DNA from: an uncultured Prevotellaceae bacterium
GTDB taxonomy: Bacteria; Bacteroidota; Bacteroidia; Bacteroidales; Bacteroidaceae
Length of the DNA stretch: 6,133 nucleotides
NCBI GenBank assembly: GCA_937900485.1
Contig: CALCEL010000087.1
Span: 1-6,133 of the forward strand
Direction of reading: 5' to 3'
Each line of letters opens with the position of its first letter. Positions within the stretch are counted from its first letter, which is position 1. Shown one piece after another: positions 1 through 5,438 of this stretch. The position numbers and the translations under genes are program-made. The notes below the pieces were generated by a model. It saw nothing but the letters and a program-made list of their open reading frames with translations. It ran no database searches and had not been told where the DNA came from.

Positions 1-47
1 ATCTTTACTAACCTTAAAATAAATCTAATACCATGAAAAACACGATG

Positions 48-77
48 CAAAGGTACGCGTTTTTACCAATCCTGCAA
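48..77 (-). promoter_or_regulatory. Bacteroidota-type promoter for a leftward transcript off the window
   Basis: Read on the minus strand, TTG (75-77) is followed after 19 nt by TACCTTTG (48-55), a full match to the -33/-7 pattern of Bacteroidota housekeeping promoters. It sits just past the rlmI terminator, so it starts a new unit. No convincing start codon and open frame begins in the remaining 47 bases (the ATG at 34 runs only six codons), so the transcript either has a leader reaching beyond the window or is an RNA gene. Confidence 0.6.
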
Positions 78-80
78 GTG

Positions 81-131
81 TTTTTATATAAAAAATGCGT
101 CTTGAGCGCAATATTTAACATTTCAAGACGC
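81..131 (-). terminator. Intrinsic terminator of the rlmI operon, possibly bidirectional
   Basis: A perfect 9-bp inverted repeat, GCGTCTTGA (97-105) and TCAAGACGC (123-131), encloses a 17-nt loop. On the minus strand the stem is followed by a T-rich run (plus positions 81-96), as expected for a rho-independent terminator about 30 nt after the rlmI stop codon. On the plus strand it is followed by TTTT (132-135), so it may also stop rightward transcription. Confidence 0.75.
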
Positions 132-161
132 TTTTATTTGCTTTACTTAACAAATCTGCAA

Positions 162-1340
162 CTACTCAATATACAGTACCAATCCCTTCAAATATTCACC
201 TTCCGGGTGATAAATATTGATTGGGTGGTCAGCCGGTTGATGAAGCTGATGAAGGATGCGCACGTTACGTTTAGCTGCTGCTGCAGCAGAGAAGATAGCA
301 GTTCTGAAGTGGTCCTTGTCGACAGCCTGTGAACAGCTGAACGTAAAGACGATGCCACCCGGCTTGATCTTCTCGAACGCCTTCTTATTAAGTCTCGTGT
401 ATCCTTTCAGCGCATTTCTGAGAGCATCCTTATGCTTAGCGAACGCAGGCGGGTCAAGGATGATAAGGTCATACGGAGTCTCCATGCGCTCAAGGAACTT
501 GAATGCATCCTCAGCGAACGCCTCATGTCTGTTGTCGTCCGGGAAATTCAGTCTGACATTAGCGTTAGTGAGGTCTATGGCCTTCTGTGACGAGTCGACT
601 GAATGCACGAGCTTCGCCCCGCCCCTCATAGCGTAAAATGAGAAGCCTCCGGTGTAGCAGAACATGTTAAGTACCTTGCGTCCTTTCGCATAATGCTCCA
701 AAAGGCTACGGTTGTCACGCTGGTCGACGAAGAAGCCCGTCTTCTGTCCTTTCAACCAGTCAACGTGGAACTTTAGTCCGTTCTCCACAGCCACGTCATC
801 AGCCGCACCGCCGAGCAGGAATCCGTTCTCCTGTCCAAGCTCAGCTTTGAAAGGGAGAGTTGTCTCAGACTTATAGTAGATGTTTTCCAACTCGTCCCCC
901 ATCACAGACTTGAGAGCCTTAGCGATGACCTCACGGTCAGTATGCATACCGACGGAATGAGCCTGCATGACAGCCGTCTTGCCGTACACGTCAATGACGA
1001 GTCCAGGCAGGTTGTCACCCTCACCGTGAACGAGTCTGTAAGTATTATTATTAACACTGTCGACCAATCCTATACGCTTTCTGACATCATAGGCGACAGT
1101 CAGCTTTCTCGAGTAGAAATCCACGTCGATAGTCTCATGCTCAAAAGACAACACACGCACCATGATGCTTCCTATCTGGAAGTGACCGGTTGCGATATAC
1201 TCCTTCTCGCTTGTGTACACCTCAACGACCTCACCCTCTTCGGGTTCCTCTGACATGTGATGAACGGCTCCGGAGAAAATCCATGGATGGAATCGTAGCA
1301 GAGACTCTTCTTTACCTCTCTTTAAATATATCTGTTTCAT
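162..1340 (-). CDS. rlmI: Class I SAM-dependent rRNA methyltransferase, RlmI type (23S rRNA m5C)
   Basis: This 392-residue protein has the RlmI/YccW layout and usual length. An N-terminal PUA-like RNA-binding domain covers about residues 1-75, then a linker, then a Rossmann methyltransferase domain from about residue 185. Visible motifs are KTGFFVDQRDNR (200-211), the SAM-binding loop FCYTGGFSF (227-235), DPPAF (motif IV, 296-300) and SCS (335-337), whose Cys336 is the expected catalytic nucleophile of a cytosine-C5 methyltransferase. E. coli RlmI makes m5C1962 in 23S rRNA; the same target is inferred here. I chose the ATG at 1340 because it gives the usual start MKQIYLKRG and lies 4 nt after the exonuclease stop. 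An in-frame ATG at 1355 would add five residues and overlap that gene. No promoter is seen in front, so it is probably cotranscribed with the exonuclease and ends at the hairpin at 97-131. Confidence 0.9.
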   Translation of the reverse strand: MKQIYLKRGKEESLLRFHPWIFSGAVHHMSEEPEEGEVVEVYTSEKEYIATGHFQIGSIMVRVLSFEHETIDVDFYSRKLTVAYDVRKRIGLVDSVNNNTYRLVHGEGDNLPGLVIDVYGKTAVMQAHSVGMHTDREVIAKALKSVMGDELENIYYKSETTLPFKAELGQENGFLLGGAADDVAVENGLKFHVDWLKGQKTGFFVDQRDNRSLLEHYAKGRKVLNMFCYTGGFSFYAMRGGAKLVHSVDSSQKAIDLTNANVRLNFPDDNRHEAFAEDAFKFLERMETPYDLIILDPPAFAKHKDALRNALKGYTRLNKKAFEKIKPGGIVFTFSCSQAVDKDHFRTAIFSAAAAAKRNVRILHQLHQPADHPINIYHPEGEYLKGLVLYIE

Positions 1341-1344
1341 ATCA

Positions 1345-1998
1345 TTACATTTCATTAAAATTCACATTCGGAGTCACTAATTTAGGCTCACACATCTCCA
1401 GCCTATAGTCACCCGTATTCTTTAGTCTTTGAATCTCCTCGTGTATGAGCACGCACGCCCAAGCATCCGTTGCCGCATATAACATCTGTGCCTCTGAGAG
1501 ATTATCCGCCTCCCAGTTGGACAGTTGTTGTCCTTTTGAGATTTTCTGTCCGAAGACATTAGCGAAAATCTTTTGCAGACTCATGTCCTCAATACCCACG
1601 TCATGGACCTCTTTCTGCAGTTCCACGAACGTGCCGGGAGTGAACTCACGTCTGTGCGTCAACATTCTCATGTCATCCTGCAAAGAAAGACCGACCTTCG
1701 TTATTGAGCAGTCCTCAAGAAGACGCACAATAGAGTCCGTGATGCCAATCCTGTTCAACCTGAAGAGGAAGCAGATGTCATGAGTGGCGACCTGTAGCAG
1801 AGCCACATGGTTATAATGTCCTTTTCTGAAACTCGGACGAGTCTCCGTGTCAAAACCGAGAATCGGTTGTCTCAGAAGAAAATCCACAGCCCGGTCTGCC
1901 TCATACTCGGACACTATGGTTACTATTCGCCCATCGAATAACGCCCGAGGCAGATTGCCGATCTGTTTTTTATCAAATTTATTTTTTATGACTATCAT
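1345..1998 (-). CDS. DEDDy 3'-5' exonuclease domain protein (RNase D/WRN-exonuclease type)
   Basis: This 217-residue protein consists of little more than one DnaQ-fold 3'-5' exonuclease domain. Exo I is FDTET (49-53, metal ligands Asp50 and Glu52). Exo II is the region around GLSLQDDMRML, with Asp108 or Asp109. Exo III is YAATD (174-178), the Y-x3-D spacing that defines the DEDDy subclass. The SNWEADNL stretch (160-167) just before Exo III is typical of RNase D-like proteins. It lacks the C-terminal HRDC domains of E. coli RNase D, so it is a compact exonuclease. The substrate is not readable from sequence; structured RNA 3' ends are likely given its tRNA/rRNA-modifying neighbours. It is preceded by a 196-nt gap and followed after 4 nt by rlmI, so the two probably share a transcript and may be translationally coupled. 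Confidence 0.87.
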   Translation of the reverse strand: MIVIKNKFDKKQIGNLPRALFDGRIVTIVSEYEADRAVDFLLRQPILGFDTETRPSFRKGHYNHVALLQVATHDICFLFRLNRIGITDSIVRLLEDCSITKVGLSLQDDMRMLTHRREFTPGTFVELQKEVHDVGIEDMSLQKIFANVFGQKISKGQQLSNWEADNLSEAQMLYAATDAWACVLIHEEIQRLKNTGDYRLEMCEPKLVTPNVNFNEM

Positions 1999-2194
1999 CT
2001 CAATGATGGAGAATATTAAACCTTTTCACGCGATAGCAGCGTTGACAAGAGCGGGACGTCGGCGTAACCAACATCTACTGTCAAGCACACATAACACTCT
2101 ATCGTCACATACTAAGAAAAACGTTAACCAAGAACAACACATCTGCGTTAACTCTCGTAATCACTCAACACATCACGTCCGGGATGCTCACCTG
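1999..2194. other. 196-nt intergenic gap between DUF5063 gene and exonuclease gene
   Basis: The minus-strand frame of the exonuclease meets a stop at 2026-2028, so the gene cannot extend into this gap. No match to TAnnTTTG was found on the minus strand. A 7-bp direct repeat, CGTTAAC, occurs at 2122-2128 and 2146-2152, 24 nt apart; its core GTTAAC is self-complementary. No RNA gene or terminator with a convincing stem was seen. The gap is long for an otherwise tight gene string and could hold a weak promoter or a leader. Confidence 0.4.
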
Positions 2195-2740
2195 TCAGTC
2201 CTCGAACTCGTCCTCATAATCACTGTCAGAATAACGCACATCATGAAGAGCGCGCATCACATTAGTCAGCTTCTGTCCCCAGAAATTCACGAAAGTGTCC
2301 TTGCAAGTGGCAACAGCATTGTATCTGTTATCCTCGTCGCCGTCTCTGTAAGCACAAACGAAGTTTTTGATATCCTGGTATATATCGGCAAGATTCTCGC
2401 TGACAGAAGTGAGAATAGGTGTGTCGCTGTACTTCATGTCCTCAACAAAAACGTCAAGGTAGTCATCCTTGTCAGACATGACGTAAGAAATATTATTTCT
2501 GACAATGTCATAATTCTCCTCTGTGACATAATCGGAAGGAGCGTAATCCGTCAACAGCTCATACTTAGGCAGTAAAGCGCCCTTGAGATACAGCAGAGGA
2601 AGTATTTTCAGCAATGTGTCGACATACTCCTCGCGACTCTTTCCCTCCGACAATTCCAGATAAGCGCAGTACTGCACCGCCACCGTCACAAACTCTATAA
2701 TCTCGTGTTGATAAACCTGTGATGTCTCTTCTTTCTTCAT
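2195..2740 (-). CDS. DUF5063 domain-containing protein
   Basis: This 181-residue acidic, helical protein has no signal peptide or membrane segment. It begins MKKEETSQVYQHEIIEF, and the stretch around FVTVAVQYCAYLE, followed by LLKILPLLYLKGALLP, matches what I recall of the Bacteroidota DUF5063 family. That family has no assigned function and is commonly found upstream of the RNase D-like exonuclease and RlmI-like methyltransferase genes. The C-terminus is very acidic (about the last ten residues). I place the start at 2740. The in-frame ATG at 2770 would add a Cys/Phe-rich extension not typical of the family, and the promoter -7 box (2749-2756) lies between the two, so transcripts from it cannot include the upstream ATG. 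A role alongside RNA processing is inferred from neighbours only. Confidence 0.8.
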   Translation of the reverse strand: MKKEETSQVYQHEIIEFVTVAVQYCAYLELSEGKSREEYVDTLLKILPLLYLKGALLPKYELLTDYAPSDYVTEENYDIVRNNISYVMSDKDDYLDVFVEDMKYSDTPILTSVSENLADIYQDIKNFVCAYRDGDEDNRYNAVATCKDTFVNFWGQKLTNVMRALHDVRYSDSDYEDEFED

Positions 2741-2748
2741 AACGTCTG

Positions 2749-2756
2749 CAAAAATA
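2749..2756 (-). promoter_or_regulatory. -7 box of a promoter for the DUF5063 gene
   Basis: The minus strand reads TATTTTTG, an exact fit to TAnnTTTG, only 8 nt ahead of the ATG at 2740. No TTG lies at the usual 19-21 nt upstream (the nearest is 11 nt away), so the -33 box is poor. If used, the leader would be only a few nucleotides long or absent. Confidence 0.45.
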
Positions 2757-2778
2757 CAAAAAACACACAAGAACGAGG

Positions 2779-2806
2779 GTGTTTTAACTCAAAAAAGTAA
2801 AAACAC
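2779..2806 (-). terminator. Weak AT-rich hairpin downstream of tilS
   Basis: GTGTTTT (2779-2785) and AAAACAC (2800-2806) form a 7-bp inverted repeat with a 14-nt loop between the tilS stop and the DUF5063 gene. The stem has little G+C and is not followed directly by a clean T-run on the minus strand. It is at best an inefficient terminator, and read-through into the DUF5063 gene is likely. Confidence 0.25.
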
Positions 2807-2851
2807 GGGGTATTGATTATCTGTAACAATCTACTTCACACGACATAAGTG

Positions 2852-4171
2852 TCACTTGCTAACACTCAGGACAAGTACATTAACGGTGCGTTCATCAACC
2901 TTATACGTGTCAACGCCTCTCTCCCCAACCAACCACACTATATTGTCACTCTCGTCACACACGACGAGCTGACGCATCTTCCTTATCCTGTCAAACTTCC
3001 TGTCCGTCATATAGTCACTCACCAGCTTCTTACCTTTCATGCCGAACGGACAAAAGCTGTCTCCCGGCTTACAGCTCCTGACGTATAGCTCACCAGCCAG
3101 CTTGTCTCTGTCCACATACGCATGTGCCTTGTCTTTGACCATGCTCAATGAGGACACCGGCACATCTGTGGACGTGATGTCAGGGAATTCGCTCAACTGG
3201 ACAGGGTTAACAATTTGCTTGACACTTTCACAAACGACTACACTCACACGGTCGACGGCAAGGACATGTGTAGGTGAATGAAACAGAGAACCCACCTTTC
3301 CGTTCGCCACGCAGCTCATCACCTGAGCCTCCTGGTCGGCGTTAAAACCATAAGGTGTCAATATCTCATGAAGAACAGACTTCGGGGAGACGCACGACAA
3401 CAACTTCTCCGAGTCAATACTACAAACGCCATCCGGACCCTCTGACACGCACTTCGCCATATCGTCCGCTATAGACTTGATATAAATCTTCCTTACCTCG
3501 TTGAGATTCTTGATGGTGGTCAGTATATTATCAACGGCAGCGCTGTTAACAGTCAACAGTTCCGGAATAATATTAAGGCGTATCTTATTCCTTTTATATT
3601 CATCCACGAGATTCGTACTGTCAGTGACATACCCAACGCCCAGGCTATCCAGATATACTTTTATGTCTTCACGACTCACACCCAGTAGCGGTCGCACCAC
3701 GTCACCATTGACCGGCTGTATGCCACATACTCCGCGTATACCCGTACCTCTCAGCAGGTTCAGGAAGAGAGTCTCCACATTATCGTCTCTGTGGTGTCCC
3801 ACAGCCACGCACTTCACTCCGGTCTCCTTCTCTAAGAGTCTGAAATAAGAGTAGCGTAGCTCTCGCGCAGCCATCTCCACACTTACGCTATTGTCCTCGG
3901 CATATTTCATAGTGTCGAAGTCCGTCTTGTACAACTTGATGGAGAATCTGTCGCACAAGTCGGTTACGAATCGCTCATCACGCATACTCTCATCTCCCCT
4001 CAAATGAAAATTACAATGAGCGGCATAGCACTTGTAACCGAGTCTGTCCAGGACAAGGAGAAGAGCGACCGAATCAGAGCCGCCGCTCAGAGCCACGATA
4101 ACACCTTGACCATCCGTGAGCATCGAATGCTCAACAATATATTTTTTTATCCTCTTCTCGAAAATGTCCAT
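2852..4171 (-). CDS. tilS: tRNA(Ile)-lysidine synthetase
   Basis: This 439-residue cytoplasmic enzyme uses ATP and lysine to convert C34 of the CAU-anticodon tRNA-Ile to lysidine, switching it from AUG to AUA decoding; it is normally essential. The N-terminal N-type ATP pyrophosphatase domain has the PP-loop SGGSDS (29-34), AHCNFHLRGDES (51-62), ARELRY (102-107), GHHRDDNVET (125-134) followed by LLRGTGIRG, and a later DSTN...RNKIR block. The C-terminal TilS-C domain is present (around KPGDSFCPFGMKGKK and SDYMTDRK). Length and domain order match full Bacteroidota TilS proteins and nothing looks broken. The ATG at 4171 is preceded by a strong promoter and gives the expected short N-terminal helix before the PP-loop. 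It diverges from tRNA-Cys and points toward the DUF5063 gene. Confidence 0.95.
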   Translation of the reverse strand: MDIFEKRIKKYIVEHSMLTDGQGVIVALSGGSDSVALLLVLDRLGYKCYAAHCNFHLRGDESMRDERFVTDLCDRFSIKLYKTDFDTMKYAEDNSVSVEMAARELRYSYFRLLEKETGVKCVAVGHHRDDNVETLFLNLLRGTGIRGVCGIQPVNGDVVRPLLGVSREDIKVYLDSLGVGYVTDSTNLVDEYKRNKIRLNIIPELLTVNSAAVDNILTTIKNLNEVRKIYIKSIADDMAKCVSEGPDGVCSIDSEKLLSCVSPKSVLHEILTPYGFNADQEAQVMSCVANGKVGSLFHSPTHVLAVDRVSVVVCESVKQIVNPVQLSEFPDITSTDVPVSSLSMVKDKAHAYVDRDKLAGELYVRSCKPGDSFCPFGMKGKKLVSDYMTDRKFDRIRKMRQLVVCDESDNIVWLVGERGVDTYKVDERTVNVLVLSVSK

Positions 4172-4189
4172 TATCCTTAGAATTTAGTG

Positions 4190-4220
4190 CAAAAGTATGG
4201 ACGAGTTGTCCATACGGCAA
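4190..4220 (-). promoter_or_regulatory. tilS promoter
   Basis: On the minus strand TTG (4218-4220) is followed after 20 nt by TACTTTTG (4190-4197), matching both Bacteroidota promoter boxes at standard spacing. The -7 box ends 18 nt before the tilS ATG, leaving a short leader with no clear Shine-Dalgarno sequence. Confidence 0.75.
4195..4215. repeat. Perfect 8-bp inverted repeat inside the tilS promoter, possible operator
   Basis: GTATGGAC (4195-4202) and GTCCATAC (4208-4215) are exact reverse complements separated by GAGTT. The repeat fills the space between the -33 and -7 boxes and overlaps three bases of the -7 box, where a bound dimeric repressor would block RNA polymerase. It lies upstream of the expected start site, so it should act as DNA rather than as an RNA hairpin. 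No regulator can be named from the sequence. Confidence 0.5.
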
Positions 4221-4267
4221 GGGAAAACAAGAAAAAATATTATTTTTCAAAAAAAAACGCCGAAAAG

Positions 4268-4298
4268 TTTGCGGGGAAAAAAAATATGAGTACCTTTG
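4268..4298 (+). promoter_or_regulatory. tRNA-Cys promoter
   Basis: TTTG (4268-4271) is followed after 19 nt by TACCTTTG (4291-4298), a textbook Bacteroidota promoter, with A-tracts between the boxes and upstream (about 4250-4258 and 4277-4284). The -7 box ends 21 nt before the mature tRNA 5' end, leaving a short 5' leader to be removed by RNase P. Confidence 0.8.
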
Positions 4299-4319
4299 CA
4301 CCCGCAAACAAGAAACAAT

Positions 4320-4391
4320 GGTGCCTTGGATGAGTGGCTTAGTCACCGGTCTGCAAAACCGTTTACACCCGTTCGAATCGGGTAGGCACCT
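4320..4391 (+). tRNA. tRNA-Cys (anticodon GCA)
   Basis: The 72-nt cloverleaf folds fully. The acceptor stem GGTGCCT (4320-4326) pairs with AGGCACC (4384-4390) in seven of seven positions. The D stem is short and imperfect. The anticodon arm has the loop CTGCAAA with GCA at 4353-4355. The T stem ACCCG/CGGGT encloses loop TTCGAAT (4372-4378). The discriminator is T at 4391, the U73 expected for bacterial tRNA-Cys identity. The 27-43 position of the anticodon stem is a C-U mismatch. The 3' CCA is not encoded and must be added by nucleotidyltransferase, as is usual in Bacteroidota. The gene has its own promoter and terminator, and diverges from tilS. Confidence 0.96.
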
Positions 4392-4392
4392 C

Positions 4393-4423
4393 AAAAGCAG
4401 AACAGAATTGTTCTGCTTTTTGT
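4393..4423 (+). terminator. Intrinsic terminator of tRNA-Cys
   Basis: A 12-bp perfect inverted repeat has arms at 4393-4404 (AAAAGCAGAACA) and 4409-4420 (TGTTCTGCTTTT) around a GAAT loop. The T-run at 4417-4421 provides the U-tract. It starts two bases after the tRNA end, so the primary transcript is a single tRNA. Confidence 0.9.
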
Positions 4424-4429
4424 GTTTAA

Positions 4430-4846
4430 ATACCCAACAAAAACGGCTCAGCGGATTTACCCGGTTGGTAAGGCTTGAACTAATCAAGAATAAAGTTGTA
4501 CCTTTGCTGCATGTATCATACCCAATTGCTGCGCGCCATCCTTCCCGATGTGCTGATAGACAACTTTGACGTTGCCAAGTTTGAGAAGACTGACCTTAGT
4601 TTCGACATCTGGCTTGATGAGAAGAAGGTCCAGATGCGTGAGGACAAGAAGAACTCCTCTATCATATCCCATGGTTTTGGCGAGTACCATACCATCCAGG
4701 ACTTTCCCCTTCGTGGCCGTGCCACCTACCTTCATGTTCGCAAGCGCAAATGGCTTGACAAGGATACAGGTGAGATATTCAGCTATGAGTGGGAACTGTC
4801 CGAGTTTGACGAGACGAATCTGAATGCGGAGTTCGTTGCTTTTTTA
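4430..4846 (+). mobile_element. Truncated insertion-sequence remnant (ISAon1 type)
   Basis: The segment holds the promoter and N-terminal ORF of an ISAon1-type transposase but no catalytic ORF. Similarity to that family, as I recall it, stops around codon 112 (4844-4846), after which the sequence becomes an AT-rich spacer with palindromes. The left edge is uncertain: it lies after the tRNA terminator and before the promoter at 4475, and I cannot point to a terminal inverted repeat with its mate because the right end is missing. No target-site duplication can be assigned. The element should be immobile by itself. Confidence 0.45.
4475..4506 (+). promoter_or_regulatory. Promoter of the transposase remnant
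   Basis: TTG (4475-4477) and TACCTTTG (4499-4506) are 21 nt apart, within the Bacteroidota range. Only 4 nt separate the -7 box from the ATG at 4511, so the message would be leaderless or nearly so. Confidence 0.6.
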
Positions 4847-4876
4847 TTACGAGTAACTTCGTATTGCATATCGTAA
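4511..4876 (+). CDS. ISAon1-type transposase, N-terminal region protein (3' end altered)
   Basis: The 121-residue product starts MYHTQLLRAILPDVLIDNF. It contains the blocks YHTIQDFPLRGRA, YLHVRKRKWLDKDTGEIFS and NLNAEFVAFL, which I recognise from the small first ORF annotated in Bacteroidota as the ISAon1 family transposase N-terminal region. That region is thought to bind DNA, while a separate downstream ORF supplies the DDE catalytic domain. No such ORF follows here. After FVAFL (about residue 112) the last nine residues look like read-through into unrelated sequence, ending at TAA 4874-4876. The start is the ATG at 4511; a TTG at 4496 is in frame but lies upstream of the promoter's -7 box. 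It is probably a non-functional relic. I am fairly sure of the family but not of its wider IS superfamily placement. Confidence 0.72.
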   Translation: MYHTQLLRAILPDVLIDNFDVAKFEKTDLSFDIWLDEKKVQMREDKKNSSIISHGFGEYHTIQDFPLRGRATYLHVRKRKWLDKDTGEIFSYEWELSEFDETNLNAEFVAFLLRVTSYCIS

Positions 4877-4878
4877 TA
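4845..4878. repeat. Palindrome cluster at the transposase truncation point
   Basis: TATTACGA (4845-4852) and TCGTAATA (4871-4878) form a perfect 8-bp inverted repeat. Inside it lies TTCGTATTGCATATCGTA, where CGTAT (4860-4864) and TCGTA (4871-4875) are separated by 6 nt, and TACGA/TCGTA also pair across 4848-4863. The block sits exactly where transposase similarity ends. It may be a recombination scar, a protein-binding site, or a hairpin acting on the transposase message. Confidence 0.4.
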
Positions 4879-5041
4879 TTTATTATTCATTAGTTTTTAT
4901 TTGGAGCAACATTACTCCAATGTGAATTTGAGCAAAAACAAGGCCAAATACTTTGATTATAAAAGTTGTATCGAAATGGGGCACAGCAATTATAAAACAT
5001 TTTCAAATTGGCAGACATTTGTCATGGGTGCAACGAAATAA
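4877..5041 (+). pseudogene. Unrecognised protein-like reading frame, probable 3' remnant of a gene
   Basis: Directly after the transposase stop, the same frame stays open for 54 codons to TAA at 5039-5041. Its second half (about 4928-5038) reads like real protein, including LSKNKAKYFDYKSC, EMGHSNYKTF and NWQTFVMGATK, with mixed charged and aromatic residues and many G/C third bases in otherwise AT-rich DNA. The only internal ATG with some length (4976) gives 21 residues; TTG 4928 gives 37. No promoter of its own was found. I do not recognise the family. A C-terminal scrap of a displaced gene fits best; a small functional protein or chance is possible. A 6-bp inverted repeat, TTGGAG/CTCCAA (4901-4920), lies in its first part. 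Confidence 0.3.
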
Positions 5042-5170
5042 TATCATAGAAAACAAAATCGTCATTTTTCCTTATTGTGGTTTAGTTTAAGGTATGGAAA
5101 TGGCATTCATGAATGAAAATTTGGTTAATAATCACAAAAAACACATTATTTATATATTATAAAAAAGGAT
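5042..5170. other. AT-rich spacer upstream of the HTH gene
   Basis: No gene is supported here on either strand. It contains a perfect 12-bp palindrome, CATTCATGAATG (5104-5115), and the 13-nt inverted repeat TTATA-TAT-TATAA (5150-5162) immediately before the HTH gene's promoter. Either could be a regulator site, though the second is pure A+T and weak as evidence. Confidence 0.4.
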
Positions 5171-5203
5171 TTTGACTTGAAAAGAAAAACATTATTATCT
5201 TTG
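5171..5203 (+). promoter_or_regulatory. Promoter of the HTH regulator gene
   Basis: TTTG (5171-5174) and TATCTTTG (5196-5203) are 21 nt apart; a second TTG at 5177-5179 would give 16-nt spacing. The -7 box ends 14 nt before the ATG at 5218, giving a very short leader without a Shine-Dalgarno sequence. Confidence 0.7.
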
Positions 5204-5217
5204 TCTCACAATTTAAA

Positions 5218-5430
5218 ATGTTAAATATGGAATTTAAGGATTTAAATAGGCTAAAACTTGTGCTGGTTCAGAAGAAACGCACAGCAGTATGGCTTGCGGG
5301 AGAACTTGGCGTATCTCCTGTTACCGTTAGCAAATGGTGTTCTCAAAAGACTCAACCAGATTTGAAGACTTTAAGTAGAATTGCCGAATTATTGGAAGTT
5401 GACAAACGCGAACTCTTGACTGAAGATTGA
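5218..5430 (+). CDS. Small Xre/Cro-type helix-turn-helix transcriptional regulator
   Basis: The 70-residue protein is essentially one Cro/C1-type HTH domain. Residues about 19-67 carry the fold, with the turn around LAGELGVSPVTVSKW (25-39), then LKTLSRIAELLEVDKREL, a typical last helix of the family. There is no ligand or membrane domain. Small Xre proteins of this size are often placed in front of restriction genes, where controller (C) proteins time nuclease expression, or act as phage or antitoxin regulators. Here the next gene on the same strand, 150 nt on, is an McrB-like ATPase, so control of that module is a fair inference. The start could be ATG 5218 or ATG 5227 (MEFKDLNRLK); the later one gives the more usual N-terminus. 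Base composition is AT-richer than in the housekeeping genes, which suggests transfer. Confidence 0.85.
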   Translation: MLNMEFKDLNRLKLVLVQKKRTAVWLAGELGVSPVTVSKWCSQKTQPDLKTLSRIAELLEVDKRELLTED

Positions 5431-5438
5431 TTATGACC

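Noticed and set aside
33..332. 99-codon plus-strand open frame at the left edge
   Set aside because: It runs through a terminator hairpin and the 3' end of rlmI in antisense and its product looks like random translation.
1341..1355. Longer rlmI start (ATG at 1355, five extra residues)
   Set aside because: It would overlap the exonuclease gene by 11 nt and adds MKCND before the typical MKQIYLKRG start. The ATG at 1340 with 4-nt spacing fits better, though the longer start cannot be excluded.
1847..2575. 242-codon plus-strand open frame
   Set aside because: It is antisense to the exonuclease and DUF5063 genes, crosses their gap and has no recognisable domain; it is a shadow of the real minus-strand genes.
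2741..2770. Longer start of the DUF5063 protein (ATG at 2770)
   Set aside because: The extra residues are Cys/Phe-rich and unlike the family, and they overlap the -7 promoter box.
4496..4510. TTG start adding five residues to the transposase ORF
   Set aside because: It lies before and across the -7 box TACCTTTG, so the transcript would not include it; ATG 4511 gives the family start MYHTQLL.
4840..4846. Programmed frameshift at the T6 run in the transposase ORF
   Set aside because: Such slips join two transposase ORFs, but no second ORF exists downstream in any frame.
4859..4872. Resemblance of TTCGTATTGCATAT to part of loxP
   Set aside because: Only one arm is similar and the opposite arm is absent; no Cre-like gene is present, so this is treated as chance.
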